Numbered from the stretch's first letter, positions 29,152 to 38,280 are shown. The stretch is DNA of 64,000 nt from Ancylobacter aquaticus (GCF_004339465.1 NZ_SMFY01000001.1:1116001-1180000); one strand, 5' to 3'. Program-made: numbers and translations. The notes: a model not told the origin generated them from the letters alone.

Positions 29152-30975
29152 TTGGTCTCCCGCATTGAAGACTACGCCCTGATCGGCGATTGCCAGACTG
29201 CCGCCCTTGTCTCGCGTGACGGCTCCATCGACTGGCTCTGCTTTCCACGGTTCGATTCGCCCGCCTGCTTCGCCGCCCTGCTCGGCACGCCGGAAAATGG
29301 CCGCTGGTCCATCGCGCCGAAGAGCCCGGACGCGCGGGTCACACGGCGCTACCGGCCGGACACGCTGGTGCTTGAAACCACCTTCGAGACCGCCGAGGGC
29401 ACGGCGACGCTGATCGACTTCATGCCGCCACGCGATGGTGCCAGCGATCTGGTGCGGCTCGTCGTCGGCGAGCGCGGACGGGTGGAGTTCGACGTCGATT
29501 TCGTCGTGCGCTTCGATTATGGCCGCACCGTCCCCTGGGTGACTCACGAGCCGGACGGTTCGATCAGCGCGGTGGCGGGTCCCGACCGGCTGGTGCTGGT
29601 CACGCCCGTCGCGCTCGACGGCGAGGACCTGCACACCACCGGCTCGTTCAGCGTCTCGGCGGGCGAGTGCATTCCGTTCGTGCTCACCTACGGCCCCTCC
29701 AATGAACCTCGCCCGGCGCATCAGGATGTCGAGGCGGTGCTGGCGGATACCGAAGCCTTCTGGCGGGCGTTTGCCGGCCGCTGCCCGACGGTCGGGCCGT
29801 GGACGGATTTGGTGAGGCGCTCGCTCATCACGCTGAAGGCGCTCACCTACGAGCCGACCGGCGGCATCGTCGCGGCGGCCACCACCTCTCTGCCCGAGCA
29901 ACTCGGCGGAACGCGCAACTGGGACTATCGCTATTGCTGGCTGCGCGACGCCACCCTGACGCTGATGGCCTTCATGAAGCTCGGCTATTACGAGGAAGCC
30001 TCGGCCTGGCGCGAATGGCTGATGCGGGCCATCGCCGGCGCGCCTGATCAGATGCAGATCATGTACGGCGTCGCCGGCGAGCGGCAGTTGCTCGAATGGG
30101 AGGTGCCGTGGCTACCCGGCTATGGCGACAGCCGGCCGGTGCGCATCGGCAATGCAGCGGCCGGCCAGTTCCAGCTCGACATCTATGGCGAGGTCGCCGA
30201 TGCGATGGATCAGGCGCTCAAGGGCGGCCTGCCGCCGCACCCGCGCACGCCCGCCATCAGCGGCGTTATCATGCCCTTCCTGGAACAGGCGTGGCGCCAG
30301 CCGGACGAAGGAATTTGGGAAGTCCGTGGCGGGCGCCAGCACTTCACCCATTCCAAGGTGATGGCGTGGGTCGCCTTCGACCGCGCTGCCGACATGGCGG
30401 CCGACACGGGCAATGGCGAGATCGCCGCGCATTGGCGCGAGGTTGCCGACACCATCCATGCCGACGTCTGCGACAAGGCTTTTGACACGGAACTCAATAG
30501 TTTCGTGCAGGCCTACGGGTCCACGACCATCGACGCCGCGGTCCTGCAGATTCCGCTGGTTGGCTTCCTGCCGGCGGACGATCCGCGCGTGGTGGGCACG
30601 GTGGCCGCGGTGGAGAGTAATCTCGTCCGCGATGGCCTCGTGCTGCGCTATCACACGCAAAAGACCGACGATGGCCTGCCGCCGGGCGAAGGCGCCTTCC
30701 TCGCCTGCAGCTTCTGGCTCGCCGACGTGATGGTGCTGCAAGGCCGTTATGCCGATGCCCACCGGCTGTTCGAGCATTTGACCGACCTGTGCAACGATGT
30801 CGGTCTTCTCGCCGAGGAATACGATCCCATCGGCGGCCGGATGCTGGGCAATTTTCCGCAGGCGTTCAGCCATATTGGGCTCATCAACACGGCGTTGAAT
30901 CTCGCCCGCGCCAGCGGCCCCGCTGAAGAGCGGGCCCAAGGAGCGAAGGACCAGGCTGAAGCGGCGGCGTCATGA
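29152..30975 (+). CDS. Glycoside hydrolase family 15 protein (glucoamylase/trehalase-like)
   Basis: 607 residues, full length. The TTG at 29152 gives MVSRIEDYALIGDCQTAALV, the exact family start, and no better start exists. GGTRNWDYRYCWLRDATLTL is the hallmark block. The predicted general acid Glu lies in GIWEVRGG and the base Glu in LLAEEYDP. Known role: inverting hydrolysis of alpha-glucosidic bonds in cytosolic glucan or trehalose; bacterial members of this type include trehalases. There is no signal peptide. It is monocistronic, and a role in trehalose or maltodextrin turnover under stress is inferred. Confidence 0.92.
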   Translation: MVSRIEDYALIGDCQTAALVSRDGSIDWLCFPRFDSPACFAALLGTPENGRWSIAPKSPDARVTRRYRPDTLVLETTFETAEGTATLIDFMPPRDGASDLVRLVVGERGRVEFDVDFVVRFDYGRTVPWVTHEPDGSISAVAGPDRLVLVTPVALDGEDLHTTGSFSVSAGECIPFVLTYGPSNEPRPAHQDVEAVLADTEAFWRAFAGRCPTVGPWTDLVRRSLITLKALTYEPTGGIVAAATTSLPEQLGGTRNWDYRYCWLRDATLTLMAFMKLGYYEEASAWREWLMRAIAGAPDQMQIMYGVAGERQLLEWEVPWLPGYGDSRPVRIGNAAAGQFQLDIYGEVADAMDQALKGGLPPHPRTPAISGVIMPFLEQAWRQPDEGIWEVRGGRQHFTHSKVMAWVAFDRAADMAADTGNGEIAAHWREVADTIHADVCDKAFDTELNSFVQAYGSTTIDAAVLQIPLVGFLPADDPRVVGTVAAVESNLVRDGLVLRYHTQKTDDGLPPGEGAFLACSFWLADVMVLQGRYADAHRLFEHLTDLCNDVGLLAEEYDPIGGRMLGNFPQAFSHIGLINTALNLARASGPAEERAQGAKDQAEAAAS

Positions 30976-31120
30976 TCTCCGCCGTTGACCTTTCAGAGCC
31001 CACCCGGCTAGGGCGGCCAGCGGCACGATGGCTCCCGCGTCGCCTCCACCCTGTCGCCTGTCGCCTCCACCCATTTAGCGAGGCGGCAGGGCGGCGTGCC
31101 GCTCCCCGATAGGAAGGCGC

Positions 31121-31858
31121 ATGAAAGACAGTTTCCGGATGGCGGTCATCGGCACCGCCTGCGTGCTGCTCGGCATAGGCATTGGATTTGCTCTGGCCGC
31201 CACCTTTTGGCATCGGCTCGTGCTCGGCATCAACGACGCCAACCTCTCCAATTGGCTGGGCTTCACCGGGGCGATCCTCGGGGCGCTGGCCACCGTCACC
31301 GCCGGCGCGCTGGCCTATCTGGGGGTGCTCTACAGCCATGCCGCCAGCACGCGCGATGACGCCGTACACCGCATCACGGGTTATCTGGCAACCCTGCGGA
31401 ATCTCTATGCCAACTGGCTTGAGCTGAAAGACATGCCGGATGCCGATCCGAGCAGGCCACTCAAGATGCATACTCTGCAGAGCGAACTCGTCAGGCCGGA
31501 GATCACCGTCGCGCTGTACGATTCGATCCTGCAGGAGGACCAGGTGCCGGTCTTCGTGTTCTGCAACACGCTGCGCGTCGCGCTTACGGCCGGGCACCCG
31601 CATCAGCACAATGCCGCAGCGATTGCTCTTTACATCTTCGAGGATGTCACGCGGGCGCTGACCATACGGAAGCGGCTGCTGGAGGAGGGCAATTCGCTTC
31701 GGAAGGTGCAGGGAACGAAATTCCTGACGCCCGAGCCTTACATCAAGGCGCTCTCAGACGGTCAAACGGATGAACTGGCGGCGAAGAAGGCCTGGGTTTT
31801 TGTCGAACCCGGGCAATCGCCGTCCGCTCTGCCCGGGCAACTCGCAGCCGAGGCTTGA
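31121..31858 (+). CDS. Hypothetical protein with two N-terminal membrane segments
   Basis: 245 residues, not recognised. Membrane segments at about 7-29 and 46-70 form a hairpin, followed by a soluble domain of about 170 residues. This architecture resembles small DUF4760-like or phage-associated anchored proteins, but I see no catalytic motif. The start ATG is preceded by AGGAAGGCGC. It sits alone between the GH15 gene and the convergent monooxygenase. Confidence 0.6.
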   Translation: MKDSFRMAVIGTACVLLGIGIGFALAATFWHRLVLGINDANLSNWLGFTGAILGALATVTAGALAYLGVLYSHAASTRDDAVHRITGYLATLRNLYANWLELKDMPDADPSRPLKMHTLQSELVRPEITVALYDSILQEDQVPVFVFCNTLRVALTAGHPHQHNAAAIALYIFEDVTRALTIRKRLLEEGNSLRKVQGTKFLTPEPYIKALSDGQTDELAAKKAWVFVEPGQSPSALPGQLAAEA

Positions 31859-31904
31859 CCCCGCGCCGGCACATGACGAGCCGGCGACGGGCCGCACTGA
31901 TCGT

Positions 31905-33482
31905 TCAGGTCAATCCGACGACATCGCCCAGATAACTCAGAACTTCTGCCGAGACCGTGTCGGTGGGACCGCACCAGCCGAGATAATTGTCCGGCCGCAC
32001 CAGCCACGCCTGCGAGCTACCGAACGTCGCCGTGAAGGTGCCCGCCGCGTCGACCAGCACCTCAATGCCGGGGACCTCTTCTGGCGCGGAGCCGCCCGGT
32101 GCCACGACCACGACGCGCAGCACGCCCGGCCAGCGGCGATGAAGGTCGGCGGCCAAGGCCTCCACGGCCGCCGGCGTCTCGTCTACAGGCACCAGCAGCA
32201 CGAAGCGCGTTCCCCTCAGCACCTCGTACAGCCGCAGCGGGAAACCCAGCCCATGCCGGCGCAGGCCCTGCACATCCGGCATCCGATCGCCGGCTGAGAG
32301 CCCCTTTCCGGCAGTGGGCGCGAGCGGCCCGCCGCGATAGCTCACCAGCACCTGTGTATCGGCCAATCGGTCGCCGGTGCCGCGCTTGCCGAAATTCCGG
32401 CTCTCGTCTGTCGTGCGGGCGATGACCGCCTCCGCCACCGGACGCCGCTCGGCCTCGTAGCTGTCGAGCAGGTTTGCGGCCGCCTCGCCCTTCGCCACCA
32501 GCGCGAGCTTCCAGGCGAGGTTGTAGGCGTCCTGCATCCCGGTATTCATGCCCTGGCCGCCGGTTGGCGGGTGGATGTGGCAGGCATCGCCAGCGATGAA
32601 CACGCTCCTGTCGCGGTAATTCTGGGCCAGCCGCATCGAAATGCGGAAGATCGACGACCAGCGCATGTCGTGCAGCGTCGCCCGCTCCGGCAGCAGCCGG
32701 TCAGCCACCTCCTGCAGGTCGGCGAGGCTGGCACCGGGGCGGTCGGCCTGGATGCCGTGGTCGGTCCCGCCGCCGGCCGGTGCCGACAGGCGTGCTGGCG
32801 CCATGGCGGAGACGCGGTAGCGCCCACGGTCCGGAAGAGGCACCGCGACGAAGAGATCCGGCGGCGCCTCCTCGATCGGCTTCACCGCGAACAGGGCGAG
32901 GCCGCGCGGGACGTCCCAGTCGATGGCCACGTCGCCCAGCATGAACTCGAACGGCCAGCCTTCGCCCTCAAAGGCGATGCCCAGCGCCTTGCGAACCGCG
33001 CTGTGCGCCCCGTCGCAGCCCACAACAAAGCGGAACGACGCGGTTTCCCGGCCGTGCGGGCCGTCGAGTTCGACACGGACGGCCTCGCCGTCCTGCGCGA
33101 GGCTCGCCAGGGTGACACCACGTTCGGGCGCGATCCCGAACCGGGCGAGATGGGCGGCAAGAACGCGTTCGGTCTCGTATTGCGGCACTCCGAGTGCGGA
33201 ATAGGGCAGGTCGGAAAAGTCGTGCCTGATGTCCCGGGGCGGCTGTCCCGGCAGCAGCATCCGCACCCCATCGAGCCAGAGGCCGGCATCGATCATCTCT
33301 CCCGCCACCCCCATGTCCTCGAACATTTCGAGCGAGCGCGGAGTGACGCCGATGGCGCGGCAATAGGGCAAGGGTGCGGCGAGCGCGTCGACAATGCGCG
33401 CACGCACGCCATGGCGCGCCAGCTCGGCTGCCAGCGTCAGCCCGACGGGCCCGGCGCCAACAACGAGAACAGATGCATCCAT
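31905..33482 (-). CDS. FAD-dependent aromatic monooxygenase (PheA/TfdB family)
   Basis: 525 residues from the ATG at 33482, with GGGAGG seven bases upstream. GAGPVGLTLAAELARHG is the dinucleotide fold, VGCDGAHSAVRKALG the DG motif, and FIAGDACHIHPPTGGQGMNTGMQDAYNLAWKL the GD motif. The C-terminal 130 residues form the thioredoxin-like domain typical of phenol hydroxylase/TfdB and rifampicin-monooxygenase-like enzymes. Known role: NAD(P)H-dependent hydroxylation of a phenol-like or polyketide substrate. It is divergent from the desaturase; no ring-cleavage genes are near, so the pathway is unknown. Confidence 0.85.
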   Translation of the reverse strand: MDASVLVVGAGPVGLTLAAELARHGVRARIVDALAAPLPYCRAIGVTPRSLEMFEDMGVAGEMIDAGLWLDGVRMLLPGQPPRDIRHDFSDLPYSALGVPQYETERVLAAHLARFGIAPERGVTLASLAQDGEAVRVELDGPHGRETASFRFVVGCDGAHSAVRKALGIAFEGEGWPFEFMLGDVAIDWDVPRGLALFAVKPIEEAPPDLFVAVPLPDRGRYRVSAMAPARLSAPAGGGTDHGIQADRPGASLADLQEVADRLLPERATLHDMRWSSIFRISMRLAQNYRDRSVFIAGDACHIHPPTGGQGMNTGMQDAYNLAWKLALVAKGEAAANLLDSYEAERRPVAEAVIARTTDESRNFGKRGTGDRLADTQVLVSYRGGPLAPTAGKGLSAGDRMPDVQGLRRHGLGFPLRLYEVLRGTRFVLLVPVDETPAAVEALAADLHRRWPGVLRVVVVAPGGSAPEEVPGIEVLVDAAGTFTATFGSSQAWLVRPDNYLGWCGPTDTVSAEVLSYLGDVVGLT

Positions 33483-33931
33483 CAGCGATCCTCCCATAAA
33501 AGCCTTTCTACAGGCGACTGGCGTCTGCGGCGCGACAATCACGATGCGAGTTCGTATTGCCTCATCCGGCGATGTTCCCAAGTTGGTCAACGTTTGCCTT
33601 ACCATGATGATCCCGGGCGCGCATCGGTTCGACCCTGCCGCCGCTCGATGCCGAATACCCGCGTTGAGGCCATAGCGCTGCGCCAGCCGTTCAGCCGCCG
33701 CTGGATGGTCGCCCGGGCCGGGAGGGGCGATAGCCGCCCCGGCATGCGCAGGCGCGCTTCACTTTCGCTATCGGTCAGCAGCGAGCGACAAAGTGACGCC
33801 CGCCGCGCATTTTCAACACCGTTCCGTGCTTCAATAGGGTCCTCGCCGTGCCGACCGCGCGGCCTCAACCCACGACCATCGACGAGCCGCCCGGTTACGC
33901 GCGATCGAGGTGCGTAAAGACGGAGATCGAG
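33483..33931. other. 449-bp divergent gap with a transposase relic
   Basis: This gap should hold the promoters of the monooxygenase and the desaturase. The only recognisable content is a decayed transposase N-terminus at about 33,640-33,780. An in-frame GTG at 33848 could lengthen the desaturase by 28 residues. Confidence 0.4.
33640..33780 (-). pseudogene. Possible IS481-like transposase N-terminal relic
   Basis: On the minus strand one frame reads PARATIQ and, after a one-base shift, AAERLAQRYGLNAGIRHR. Together these resemble the N-terminal helix-turn-helix of IS481-type transposases (RAIQ...S...LAxRYGINPKTVAKWRKR). It is short and shifted, so certainly inactive. The assignment rests on one motif. 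Confidence 0.4.
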
Positions 33932-34963
33932 ATGTTGATGGCAGGTGAAAGCGCGCTCGCGAAGGCCGATGCGAGAAGCTGGGCGCGCCGGTTGAACGAC
34001 TACCGCCAGTCCGATCCGCGCCGCAGCGTCCGCGAACTCCTCATCACCGCCGTGCCCTTCGCCCTTGCCTGGGCCGCGATGCTTGCCGCGCTCAAGCTGG
34101 ACCAGGTCTGGCTCTACGCGCTCCTCATTCTCCCGGCGGCGGGGCTGCTGATGCGCCTTTTCATGATCCAGCATGATTGCGGTCACGGCTCTTTCTTTGG
34201 CAACCGGAGCGGCAATGACTGGACCGGCCGGGTGATCGGCGTGCTGACGATGACGCCCTATGATCACTGGCGGCGCAGCCACGCGATCCACCATGCCAGT
34301 GCCGGCAACCTCGACCGCCGCGGCATTGGCGACATCGACACGCTGACGGTGGACGAATATCTGGCGCGCTCCCGCTGGGGGCGGCTGCGCTATCGCCTGT
34401 ACCGCCACCCGCTGGTGATGTTCGGCATCGGCCCGATCTACGTCTTTCTGCTGGAGAGCCGCCTGCCCGTCGGCTTCACCCGCAAGGGCTGGACGCCGTG
34501 GGTGAGCACGATGACGACCAATCTGGGCATCGCCGTCACTGCGGGGCTGCTCATGTGGGCTTTCGGCATCGGCCCGTTCCTGCTGGTTCACCTGCCCATC
34601 GTCATCCTGGGCGCGGCTGCGGGCGTCTGGCTGTTCTATGTCCAGCACCAGTTCGAGGGAACGCACTGGGACGATAACGAGAGCTGGGAATTCCACGAGT
34701 CCGCCCTGCATGGCTCCTCGCATTACGACCTGCCGGCGATTTTGCGCTGGTTCAGCGCCAATATCGGCATGCACCATGTGCATCACCTCTGCAGCCGCAT
34801 CCCCTATTACCGCCTGCCCGAAGTTCTGCGCGACCATCCGGAACTGCGCGATGTCGGGCGCCTGACCCTTTGGGAGAGCTTCGGCTGTGTGCGGCTGACG
34901 CTGTGGGACAACCGACAGCGGCGGCTGATCTCCTTCCGGGAGATGCGCGCGCTCTATCAATAG
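33932..34963 (+). CDS. Membrane fatty acid desaturase (acyl-lipid type)
   Basis: 343 residues from the ATG at 33932, with GGAG at 33922-33925. The three histidine boxes are HDCGH, HAIHH and HVHH, with spacing normal for the type 1 desaturase family; about four to six membrane segments surround them. Known role: di-iron, O2-dependent insertion of a double bond into membrane acyl chains, as in cyanobacterial DesA-like delta-12 enzymes. Carotenoid or sphingolipid substrates cannot be excluded. No electron-donor gene is adjacent. Confidence 0.87.
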   Translation: MLMAGESALAKADARSWARRLNDYRQSDPRRSVRELLITAVPFALAWAAMLAALKLDQVWLYALLILPAAGLLMRLFMIQHDCGHGSFFGNRSGNDWTGRVIGVLTMTPYDHWRRSHAIHHASAGNLDRRGIGDIDTLTVDEYLARSRWGRLRYRLYRHPLVMFGIGPIYVFLLESRLPVGFTRKGWTPWVSTMTTNLGIAVTAGLLMWAFGIGPFLLVHLPIVILGAAAGVWLFYVQHQFEGTHWDDNESWEFHESALHGSSHYDLPAILRWFSANIGMHHVHHLCSRIPYYRLPEVLRDHPELRDVGRLTLWESFGCVRLTLWDNRQRRLISFREMRALYQ

Positions 34964-35053
34964 CCGCCATTTGCAGCGGATGGGCCGGTGGCATGATGCG
35001 GCTCGCCGGGCGCTGCGCTGCGCTATATTCTCCGCACCGACACCGGGGGATTC

Positions 35054-35965
35054 ATGGAGCGCGCGACGAGCAGCAGCGAAACGACGGCGCACGCGCCTGG
35101 CAACGAGCCGCCCGTGGACCCGCCGCACGGCGCGGGGCCGACGGTGGCTGCGCTGCTTGAATCGCGCCGGCAGCAGACACTTCATCCCGCAGAGACCCCG
35201 CGTTCCGGATGGCGCCGTGGCCTGCGCGAGCTCTATGCGGGGACGGACCGGCGGGCGACCCGCTTCCAATGGGCGGTTGCCAGCATCGACCTCGTCATCG
35301 TCGGCTTCTTCATTCTGGGCCCGGTGCTTGAGCAATGGTGGGGTTTTCTGTGGATCGACTATGCCGTCGCTTTGCTGCTTGCCGCGGATCTCTCTGCGCG
35401 AGCGATTTCGTCGGTCCATCTCGGGCACTGGCTTCGGCAGCCGGTGGTCTGGGTCGATCTGGTCGTCCTCGCCACGCTGCTCGCGCCGCTCTGGCTGGCT
35501 AATCTGGGCTTCCTGCGAATCTTGCGGCTCTGGTCGATGTCGCAGAAGGACATTTTCTGGCGCGCGCTTCGCCGGCGCGGCTATGGCGAATGGGAGGATG
35601 TCGGCCGCGCCGGGATCAACCTCGTCACCTGCCTTTTCGTCATTACCGGCTTCATCTACACGGTCTTCGCGAGCCCGGGCTCTGGCATGGAGGGGTGGAT
35701 CGACGCGCTCTACTTCACCGTCGCCACCATCACGACGACGGGTTTCGGCGACATCACGCTTCCTGGCGCGGCCGGCAAGCTGACCGCGATCGTCACGATG
35801 ATCGTTGGGATATCGCTTTTCGTGCGGCTCGCCCAAGCGCTGTTCCGCCCCTACAAGGTCTCGTTCCGTTGTCCGACCTGCGCGCTGATGCGCCATGAGC
35901 CCGATGCCGTGCATTGCAAGGCGTGCGGACAGTTGCTCACCATTCCCGACACGGGCGGAGAATGA
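35054..35965 (+). CDS. Potassium-channel-like protein with C-terminal zinc ribbon
   Basis: 303 residues. A disordered N-terminus (1-55) precedes membrane segments at about 75-95 and 97-120 and more around 130-160 and 190-210. The pore loop is LYFTVATITTTGFGDITLPG, whose TTTGFGD is a variant of the potassium filter TVGYGD. A last helix follows. The C-terminus has CPTCALMRHEPDAVHCKACG, a CxxC-x15-CxxC zinc ribbon. The six-segment plan resembles voltage-gated-like channels, but the fourth segment has only a few arginines. The ribbon may tie gating to zinc, redox state or assembly. It starts 90 bp after the desaturase and may be co-transcribed. Confidence 0.78.
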   Translation: MERATSSSETTAHAPGNEPPVDPPHGAGPTVAALLESRRQQTLHPAETPRSGWRRGLRELYAGTDRRATRFQWAVASIDLVIVGFFILGPVLEQWWGFLWIDYAVALLLAADLSARAISSVHLGHWLRQPVVWVDLVVLATLLAPLWLANLGFLRILRLWSMSQKDIFWRALRRRGYGEWEDVGRAGINLVTCLFVITGFIYTVFASPGSGMEGWIDALYFTVATITTTGFGDITLPGAAGKLTAIVTMIVGISLFVRLAQALFRPYKVSFRCPTCALMRHEPDAVHCKACGQLLTIPDTGGE

Positions 35966-36007
35966 GTGCGCGGGCGCCAGGACCGATGCTGCCGGGCGGC
36001 CGATGTT

Positions 36008-36691
36008 TCAGAACGGCAGCGGGTTGCCGTGCCGGTCGAAGAAGCCGCCGCTGTCGGCCGGGCCCAGTCGCGCCAGCCCGGCCAGAATATCGCGCGCCGC
36101 TTCGGCGGGGGAGAGCGTCTCCAGTCCCACTTTCGCGAAGGGCCGGGAGAGCGGTGTCGACACCGTGCCCGGGTGCAGGGCGATGCACACCGCCGCGCTA
36201 TGGGTGCGCTTCAGCTCGATGGCGGCGCAGCGCACGAGCTGGTTGAGCGCGGCCTTGGACGCACGGTAGCTGTACCAGCCGCCCAGCCGGTTATCCCCGA
36301 TGCTACCGACCTTGGCCGACAGGGTCGCGAAGATGGCGGGCGCGGCGCGTGGCAGCAGGGGCAGGAAATGCTTCATCAGCAGCGCCGGCCCGATGGCATT
36401 GATGGCGAAGGCGCGCGCCATGGCGGCGGGGTCTATGGCCCGCAGCGCCTTCTCCGGCTGCAGCGTGGCGTCGGACAACAGTCCGGTGGCGTCCAGCACC
36501 AGATGCGGCGTTCCCCGCTCCGCGACATGGCGGGCCGCCTGCGCCACCGTCGTCTCCTCTAGCAGGTCGAGTCGGGGGACGGACTGGCGGGACAGGCCGA
36601 TCACCTCGTCGAAGGCATCGCGCGCGGCCAGCGCCTCAAACAATGCGCCGCCTATGCCGCCACTCGACCCGATGACCACTGCGAGCCTCAC
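36008..36691 (-). CDS. SDR-family oxidoreductase (CsgA-like)
   Basis: 227 residues. VVIGSSGGIGGALFEAL is the nucleotide-binding Gly motif, and YSYRASKAAL contains the catalytic Tyr-x3-Lys, with Ser in TLSAKVGS. The substrate loop HPGTVSTPLSRPF is typical of the C-factor/CsgA subgroup. Its start overlaps the stop of the DCC gene by 4 bp, so it is the last gene of a three-gene coupled operon behind an ECF-type promoter. The substrate is unknown. Confidence 0.85.
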   Translation of the reverse strand: MRLAVVIGSSGGIGGALFEALAARDAFDEVIGLSRQSVPRLDLLEETTVAQAARHVAERGTPHLVLDATGLLSDATLQPEKALRAIDPAAMARAFAINAIGPALLMKHFLPLLPRAAPAIFATLSAKVGSIGDNRLGGWYSYRASKAALNQLVRCAAIELKRTHSAAVCIALHPGTVSTPLSRPFAKVGLETLSPAEAARDILAGLARLGPADSGGFFDRHGNPLPF

Positions 36692-37050
36692 CGGCGCGTC
36701 TCCTCAACGCGCCGCGCAAGGCTCTGCAGGCGCGGCCGCAGCCGCAGGAAGCCCACATAGATCCATTCCAGCAACGACAAAAAACGAGCGTTGCGCGCCG
36801 CGAGGCCGAGGGGCCTGAGCAGCGGAATCTGCCGCCACATGGCGGCGAAGGCCGCCGCCCCGGTCAGCAGCCGTCCCTCTTCGGTGGCGTGCAGGCGCGC
36901 CAGCATCGCGCCGCGATCGACCGGGCAAGAGGTCGTCGTCTCCAGATCGACAAAGGTGATCCGTCCGCGTGAGTCGAGGCGTTTTATCAAGGCGATTTCG
37001 CGCCGGCACAGCGGGCAGCGGGAATCATACCAGACCGTCACAGCGCTCAT
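36688..37050 (-). CDS. DCC-family thiol-disulfide oxidoreductase-like protein (DUF393)
   Basis: 120 residues from the ATG at 37050. VWYDSRCPLCRREIALIKRLD holds the family's CxxC, here CPLC. The TEEGRLLTGAAAFAAMWRQIP block and the C-terminal hydrophobic segment are typical of DUF393. Family members are thioredoxin-like and often lie near photolyases, lipid-modifying enzymes and FAD oxidoreductases; a defined reaction is not established. It overlaps both neighbours by 4 bp. Confidence 0.83.
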   Translation of the reverse strand: MSAVTVWYDSRCPLCRREIALIKRLDSRGRITFVDLETTTSCPVDRGAMLARLHATEEGRLLTGAAAFAAMWRQIPLLRPLGLAARNARFLSLLEWIYVGFLRLRPRLQSLARRVEETRR

Positions 37051-38027
37051 GGCAGGTCCCGCTTGAGCCGCTCGGCGAGGTCGAGCGCACCCATGCACAC
37101 CTCCTCGATCCGGCTTGTCGCGGCCCAGTCGCCGGTGGCAGCCAGCGCGCCCTCGGGCGCGATCCACGGACCGGGCCGCGTGCCCCGCACGACAACGGCG
37201 GAGCGCCAGCGGTGCGCCTTCACGAGGGTGGGCTCGGGCAGGTCGAAGGGCACGGCCGCCCGCAGCGCGTGCAGCAGGAGCGGTGCCAGAAGTTCCGCCG
37301 GGGTGTCGCAATGCAGCCGCGACCAGCGGCTGCGCGTCTGGACGACGAGCGTCGTTGCGTCTCCGGCGCGTCCGGGTTTCGTGCTGTCGACGGTGATCCG
37401 GCGCAGCGGCCCCTCCATCACCCGCGCCGCGATCCAGTCCTGCTGCCAGGGTTTGTCGAACGCGACCATCAGGACGTGGTGGGGTTTCATTGTGGCTTCA
37501 GGCAAGACCACCGTTTCCGCCGCAGCGCCGAGCAGCGCCCGGGTCTGGTGCGCCGGAGCGGTCGAAACGACGAGGTCGAACGTGCCCAGCGTCTCGCCGG
37601 AGACGCTGGCGATAGGGTAGGGCCTCCCCCCGGCCGCGAGCGGCGCCACATCGATCCCGACCCGCACATCGAGGTTCGCGGCGAGATAGCCAGCAAGGGC
37701 ATTCATGCCCGGTACGCCGACGAGAAGGCGCTCGGCGCGATGGCGGATGCCGGTGACGCGGCCAGCCTGGAGGTTGACGGTTTGCCCCCGCCATTCGGCC
37801 ACCACGCCCGCCGCCTGAAGGGGCGCCAGCCACGCCGCGAAGGCCGGCGTCCGCACCGTGAAGCAGGGTGCGCCATGGTCGAAGCGATAGGCGCACTCGC
37901 GGCGGGTCGCGGTGCGGCCGCCGGGGCCGCGCGCCTTCTCGAAAACGGTAATCTCCGCCCGCCCCTTCAGGGCGTGGGCGAGCGTTAGTCCGGAAAGGCC
38001 GGCACCTATGATGGCGATGCGTTTCAT
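37047..38027 (-). CDS. Renalase-like FAD/NAD(P)-dependent oxidoreductase
   Basis: 326 residues from the ATG at 38027. IAIIGAGLSGLTLAHALKG is the FAD-binding motif, and KARGPGGRTATRRECAYRFDHGAPCFTVR is the renalase/amine-oxidase-like block. GDWAATSRIEEVCMGALDLAE is the C-terminal FAD loop. Bacterial renalases oxidise misfolded dihydronicotinamide isomers back to NAD(P)+; many homologues are uncharacterised. It heads the operon FAD-DCC-SDR, 143 bp downstream of the ECF-type promoter. A photo-oxidative stress role is inferred. Confidence 0.82.
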   Translation of the reverse strand: MKRIAIIGAGLSGLTLAHALKGRAEITVFEKARGPGGRTATRRECAYRFDHGAPCFTVRTPAFAAWLAPLQAAGVVAEWRGQTVNLQAGRVTGIRHRAERLLVGVPGMNALAGYLAANLDVRVGIDVAPLAAGGRPYPIASVSGETLGTFDLVVSTAPAHQTRALLGAAAETVVLPEATMKPHHVLMVAFDKPWQQDWIAARVMEGPLRRITVDSTKPGRAGDATTLVVQTRSRWSRLHCDTPAELLAPLLLHALRAAVPFDLPEPTLVKAHRWRSAVVVRGTRPGPWIAPEGALAATGDWAATSRIEEVCMGALDLAERLKRDLP

Positions 38028-38169
38028 CCCGCGATCCCGACCCACACACAGGCGCCCGCCGCCATCGCGCCGGCGGCGACACGCAGCGTCCCGGCCGAGG
38101 TGACACGCGCGGCGGGGGCCCGGACATCGGGTGCTGGGGCGAAACAGACAGGAGCCGGGCTCATGCGGC

Positions 38170-38198
38170 TTTTACGGTGCGGCCCACAGCCCGGATCA
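38170..38198 (-). promoter_or_regulatory. ECF-type promoter, RpoE/ChrR singlet-oxygen consensus
   Basis: Read on the minus strand: TGATCC (38198-38193), exactly 18 bases, then TAAAA (38174-38170). The Rhodobacter RpoE consensus for singlet-oxygen genes is TGATCC-N18-TAAGA. Transcription would begin near 38,163 and run into the FAD-DCC-SDR operon with a leader of about 135 nt. No rpoE or chrR is in the window. Confidence 0.6.
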
Positions 38199-38280
38199 GG
38201 GTGGCAGGAACCGGGCCCCGGGCGGCCGGCCCGGCCCTTGAAAGCGCCGGCGGACCCGCGCCGTGGCGTGGGCCTTGGGC

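Noticed and set aside
28845-29168. 107-codon plus-strand frame before the GH15 gene
   Set aside because: No ribosome-binding site, no recognisable domain, and it overlaps the GH15 start, which is well supported by its N-terminal motif.
38024-38164. 46-codon minus-strand frame overlapping the FAD gene start by ATGA
   Set aside because: The overlap looks like coupling, but there is no good ribosome-binding site. The predicted ECF transcript would begin at or after its ATG, so it would be leaderless at best.
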